Shown in pieces: positions 61,347 to 64,000 of a stretch of DNA of 64,000 nucleotides. A program made the translations under genes and the position numbers. Position 1 is the stretch's first letter. Every line of letters starts with the position of its first letter. Source of the stretch: Microvirga lupini (GTDB taxonomy: Bacteria > Pseudomonadota > Alphaproteobacteria > Rhizobiales > Beijerinckiaceae); the NCBI RefSeq assembly GCF_014191055.1, contig NZ_JACHWB010000001.1:1207875-1271874 (forward strand), given 5' to 3'. The notes under the pieces were generated by a model. The model was not told the DNA's origin. It did not search any database and saw only the letters and a list, made by a program, of their open reading frames with translations.

Positions 61347-63451
61347 TCGAAGACGCTAGGCAGGCGGACACGGGCCTGGGACCGGATGAGTTTCATCTGG
61401 TCTCGGCCCGCCCTCTGACGGATCCTATTCCGGCCAAAATCTTGGTGGTCGATGACGATCCCAGGAATCTGATCGCCGTTGAAGAGGTTTTGCGATCGCC
61501 CGGTGTGGAGATTGTCACCGCCGATTCGGGCGAATCTGCCTTGCGTCATGTTCTTCAGAGCGATTTCGCGGCCATCCTTCTCGATGTGCAGATGCCCCGC
61601 ATGGATGGCTACGAGGTTGCCAGCCTGATCCGGAACAGGCCCCGCTCATCGCGGGTGCCGATCCTGTTCCTGACGGCCTTCAACAAAGACGACATGCACG
61701 TCTTCAAGGGCTACTCTGCCGGTGCGGTCGACTATGTCTTCAAGCCCATCGAGCCCCTGATCCTCAAGTCGAAGGTCGACATCTTCGTCGACCTGTACCG
61801 AAAGACGGAGGAGATCCGCCGGCAGGCCGAGCAGGAGCGGCATCTCCTGATGGACAACCTGCGGGTTCGCAGCGAGAAGCTGAAGGCCGAGCAGGCCCTG
61901 CGGCGACGCGAGGAGCATCAGGCCATCGTTCTGCAGTCGCTGCCGATTGCGCTCTACACGGCCTCAGTGCAGGACGATCACCGGCAGCTTCACTTCACCA
62001 ACGAGAGCATCGAGCGGATCACCGGCTTCCGACCGGGAGCCTTCCTCGAACGTTCAGACTTCTGGTCTTCCCGGATCAATGACGAGGATCGAGGCAGGGT
62101 TCTGAGCGAACTCAAGCGCCTGGAGCAGGAGGGAGCCGTCAGCCTCGAATACCGCTGGCTGTGCGCAGATGGCGTCGAGCGATACTTCCTCGATCAGACC
62201 GTTCTCATGCAGGATGAAGAGGGTCGCCCGCGCGAATTCTTCGGCATGTGGTTCGACATCACCGAACGCAAGCACATGGAGCAAAACCTGCTTCATGCCA
62301 GCAAGCTGGAAGCCGTTGGCCGCCTCACGGGCGGCATCGCTCATGACTTCAACAACATGCTGAGTGTCGTCATCGGCAATCTCGATCTTCTCAAGAAGAG
62401 CATTCAGGGCAATGAGAAGGCGGAGCGGCGGGTGCGAATGGCCATGGAGAGCGCTCAGCATTGCGCTGATCTCACCTACAGGCTTCTGACCTTCTCCCGC
62501 CGTCAGGCGCTGCAGGTCTCGACAATCGATGTGATGAGTCTCATGCCGAGCCTCCTTGAACTCATGCGCACGACACTCGGTGAAAACATCAATGCCAGCG
62601 TTCGCGCCGATGAGGGCATCTGGCCGATCCAGGTTGACCGGGCCCAGTTCGAGGCGGCTCTGCTCAATCTTGCCGTGAATGCACGCGATGCCATGCCGGA
62701 TGGCGGCGATCTGACGATCACCGTTGCGAACCAGGTCGTGGAAGAAGGAAAGCCTCTCCCCAGCGGGGATTATGTGGAGATTGCCGTTCAGGACACCGGC
62801 ATCGGCATGCCGCCTGAAGTGCTCGCGAAGGTCTTCGAGCCGTTCTTCACCACCAAAGAGAGTGGCAAGGGCACAGGCCTTGGCCTCAGCATGGTGTATG
62901 GCTTCGTTCAGCAATGCCACGGCCGGGTCGAGGTGGAAAGTGCGCAGAATGTCGGAACGACAATCCGCATCTTCCTGCCTCGCTCACATGAAGTTGCTGA
63001 GAACACGTCTCACAACCACGCGCATATTGCTGCTCCCTTTGGAGAAGGGCGTACGGTATTGGTGGTCGAGGACAACCCTGCTGTCAGGCAGGTCGCGACA
63101 TCAACGCTTCGCTCGCTTGGCTTCACGGTACAGGAGGCCGAGAGCGGCGATGCTGCGGCTCAGGTCTTGAAGAAAGCAGAGGACATATCCCTCGTCCTCT
63201 CCGACGTCCGGATGCCCGGTGAGCTGAGCGGCGTTGATCTCGCCCGTCTCATCCAGGACGAGCATCCTGGTATCCAAGTGCTTTTGACAACAGGCTATTT
63301 CGATGGCGGAGAGACGCTCGACGATCTCAACCTCCTCTACAAGCCCTATCGCGCAACGGACTTGGCGGAGAAAATCCAGGCTCTGATGAAGCAGCCGGAG
63401 ATTGTCGAGTTAGAGAATGTCTCGTCACGCCCAGCAGCGGCTGTCGCATGA
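61343..63451 (+). CDS. Hybrid histidine kinase: REC-PAS-HisKA-HATPase-REC
   Basis: A 702-residue soluble kinase: N-terminal receiver with Asp81 in [11 protein letters not shown], a coiled-coil linker, a PAS domain (~195-310, [15 protein letters not shown]), HisKA with His334 in [11 protein letters not shown], HATPase (~440-550, [11 protein letters not shown] and [12 protein letters not shown]), and a C-terminal receiver with Asp621 in [10 protein letters not shown]. Its start overlaps the stop of the poly-HAMP kinase (ATGA), so the two are co-translated; the N-terminal receiver could accept phosphate from the giant kinase, which is inference. No output gene is adjacent. Confidence 0.92.
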
Positions 63452-63571
63452 ATTCTCAGGTGTGTCTTGACCGAACTGGTTTGCCAGGAAGATAAAACGT
63501 TAAGAGTGATCTCGAACTGCGCGTTTCTGAGGAAAGAGATCACACTACGCGAAGAGCCCTCGATCGGGTGC

Positions 63572-63802
63572 TCACAAGGTCGCAGTGAGTGTGTCTCTGT
63601 CGCCCTGCCACGCGGTGTAGAAGTCGCCGGTGCGATCAAGAACGAAGACGGTAGGGCAGTTCGACACGGCCGACCAGCAGGCCGACTCGACGGCGAATTT
63701 CAAGGCTTTGGCGCGAAAATAAAACGAACCCAGATCTCTCCCAAACTGCGAGACCGTCCAACGATTATGCTTGAACGCAACGCAGTACGCTCCGTGGGCC
63801 AT
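63572..63802 (-). CDS. Small hypothetical protein
   Basis: A 76-residue protein (ATG at 63802, with GGGAGGA before it; a TTG at 63832 is the other option). It is compact, with RWTVSQFGRDLGSFYFRAKALKFAVESA and a C-terminal VLDRTGDFYTAWQ, recalling DUF2188-like small stress proteins but without a firm match. It is convergent with the kinase pair. Confidence 0.55.
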   Translation of the reverse strand: MAHGAYCVAFKHNRWTVSQFGRDLGSFYFRAKALKFAVESACWSAVSNCPTVFVLDRTGDFYTAWQGDRDTLTATL

Positions 63803-63832
63803 CAGGATCCTCCCAAGTAGCTTGTCTGGCAA

Positions 63833-64000
63833 ATCACAGGGCCGTTGCTAACCATCCTGCCATGAGAATGCAACCACCTATGGCCGCTCGTTTAAGGGAG
63901 AAATCTTAATGGCGGGTTTCGCCTGATAGCGATGAAGGCCCACATTGGGAAGCTATTCCGAGCGGTGGAGATGGAGCACTCAATCTGCTCTCATCCTCAG
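63833..64000. other. Terminal gap of the window
   Basis: No supported gene or element in the last 168 bases. Confidence 0.5.

Overview
The window reads as chromosomal DNA of an alphaproteobacterium, most likely order Hyphomicrobiales (Rhizobiales), perhaps near Microvirga/Methylobacteriaceae. The reasons are the fused urease gamma/beta subunit, the urt-ure gene order, a nap-nirK-nor denitrification set with pseudoazurin and NnrS, an EcfG-like promoter motif and FNR/FixK/NnrR-type boxes. The genus is an inference. No rRNA, tRNA, CRISPR array, IS element or phage gene was recognised, and coding density is high.

Layout. (1) 2-604: 3' part of a VOC/HPPD-like domain gene cut by the window edge. 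(2) 828-11980: a near-consensus sigma-54 promoter followed by urea ABC transporter genes urtABCDE and a complete urease operon ureD-ureAB-ureC-ureE-ureF-ureG-ureJ; this imports urea and hydrolyses it to ammonia, probably under nitrogen-limitation control. (3) 12064-32073: a nitrogen-oxide respiration island holding bfd, a small operon with a Crp/Fnr regulator, napEFDABC plus a DUF4142 gene, nirK, norEFCBQD, small DUF2249/DUF1858 proteins, a second Crp/Fnr (NnrR-like) regulator, pseudoazurin, a CcoG-like protein and nnrS. With these genes nitrate can be reduced to N2O; no nosZ lies in the window. (4) 32433-35674: hemN (anaerobic haem synthesis) and a divergent marR/hmgA pair (homogentisate catabolism). 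(5) 36327-42742: a TPR lipoprotein-like or exported protein, a FecR-CHASE2 cyclase pair, a trans-aconitate methyltransferase and a DUF2189 membrane protein. (6) 42800-47222: an alternative haem-copper oxidase operon with two subunit III genes, resembling coxMNOP of Bradyrhizobium. (7) 47842-54119: tamA-tamB. (8) 54182-55186: an orphan Bug/TctC binding protein. (9) 55497-63451: a 1949-residue soluble poly-HAMP hybrid histidine kinase and an overlapping second hybrid kinase, preceded by an EcfG-like promoter.

A unifying signal is a set of TTG-N8-CAA boxes (FNR/FixK/NnrR type) in the gaps upstream of the 12571 operon, nirK, norC, norE, the DUF1858 gene, the second crp gene, pseudoazurin, hemN and the alternative oxidase. 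Most sit where a class II activator site would place transcription 10-60 bases before the start codon. This suggests one low-oxygen/NO regulon covering much of the middle of the window. The nap operon lacks such a box and has a different perfect palindrome instead.

The most unusual element is the poly-HAMP kinase: nine in-register 276-bp repeats (92 residues each), then GAF, kinase and three receiver domains, an architecture recalling fungal group III (Nik1/Os-1) osmosensing kinases.
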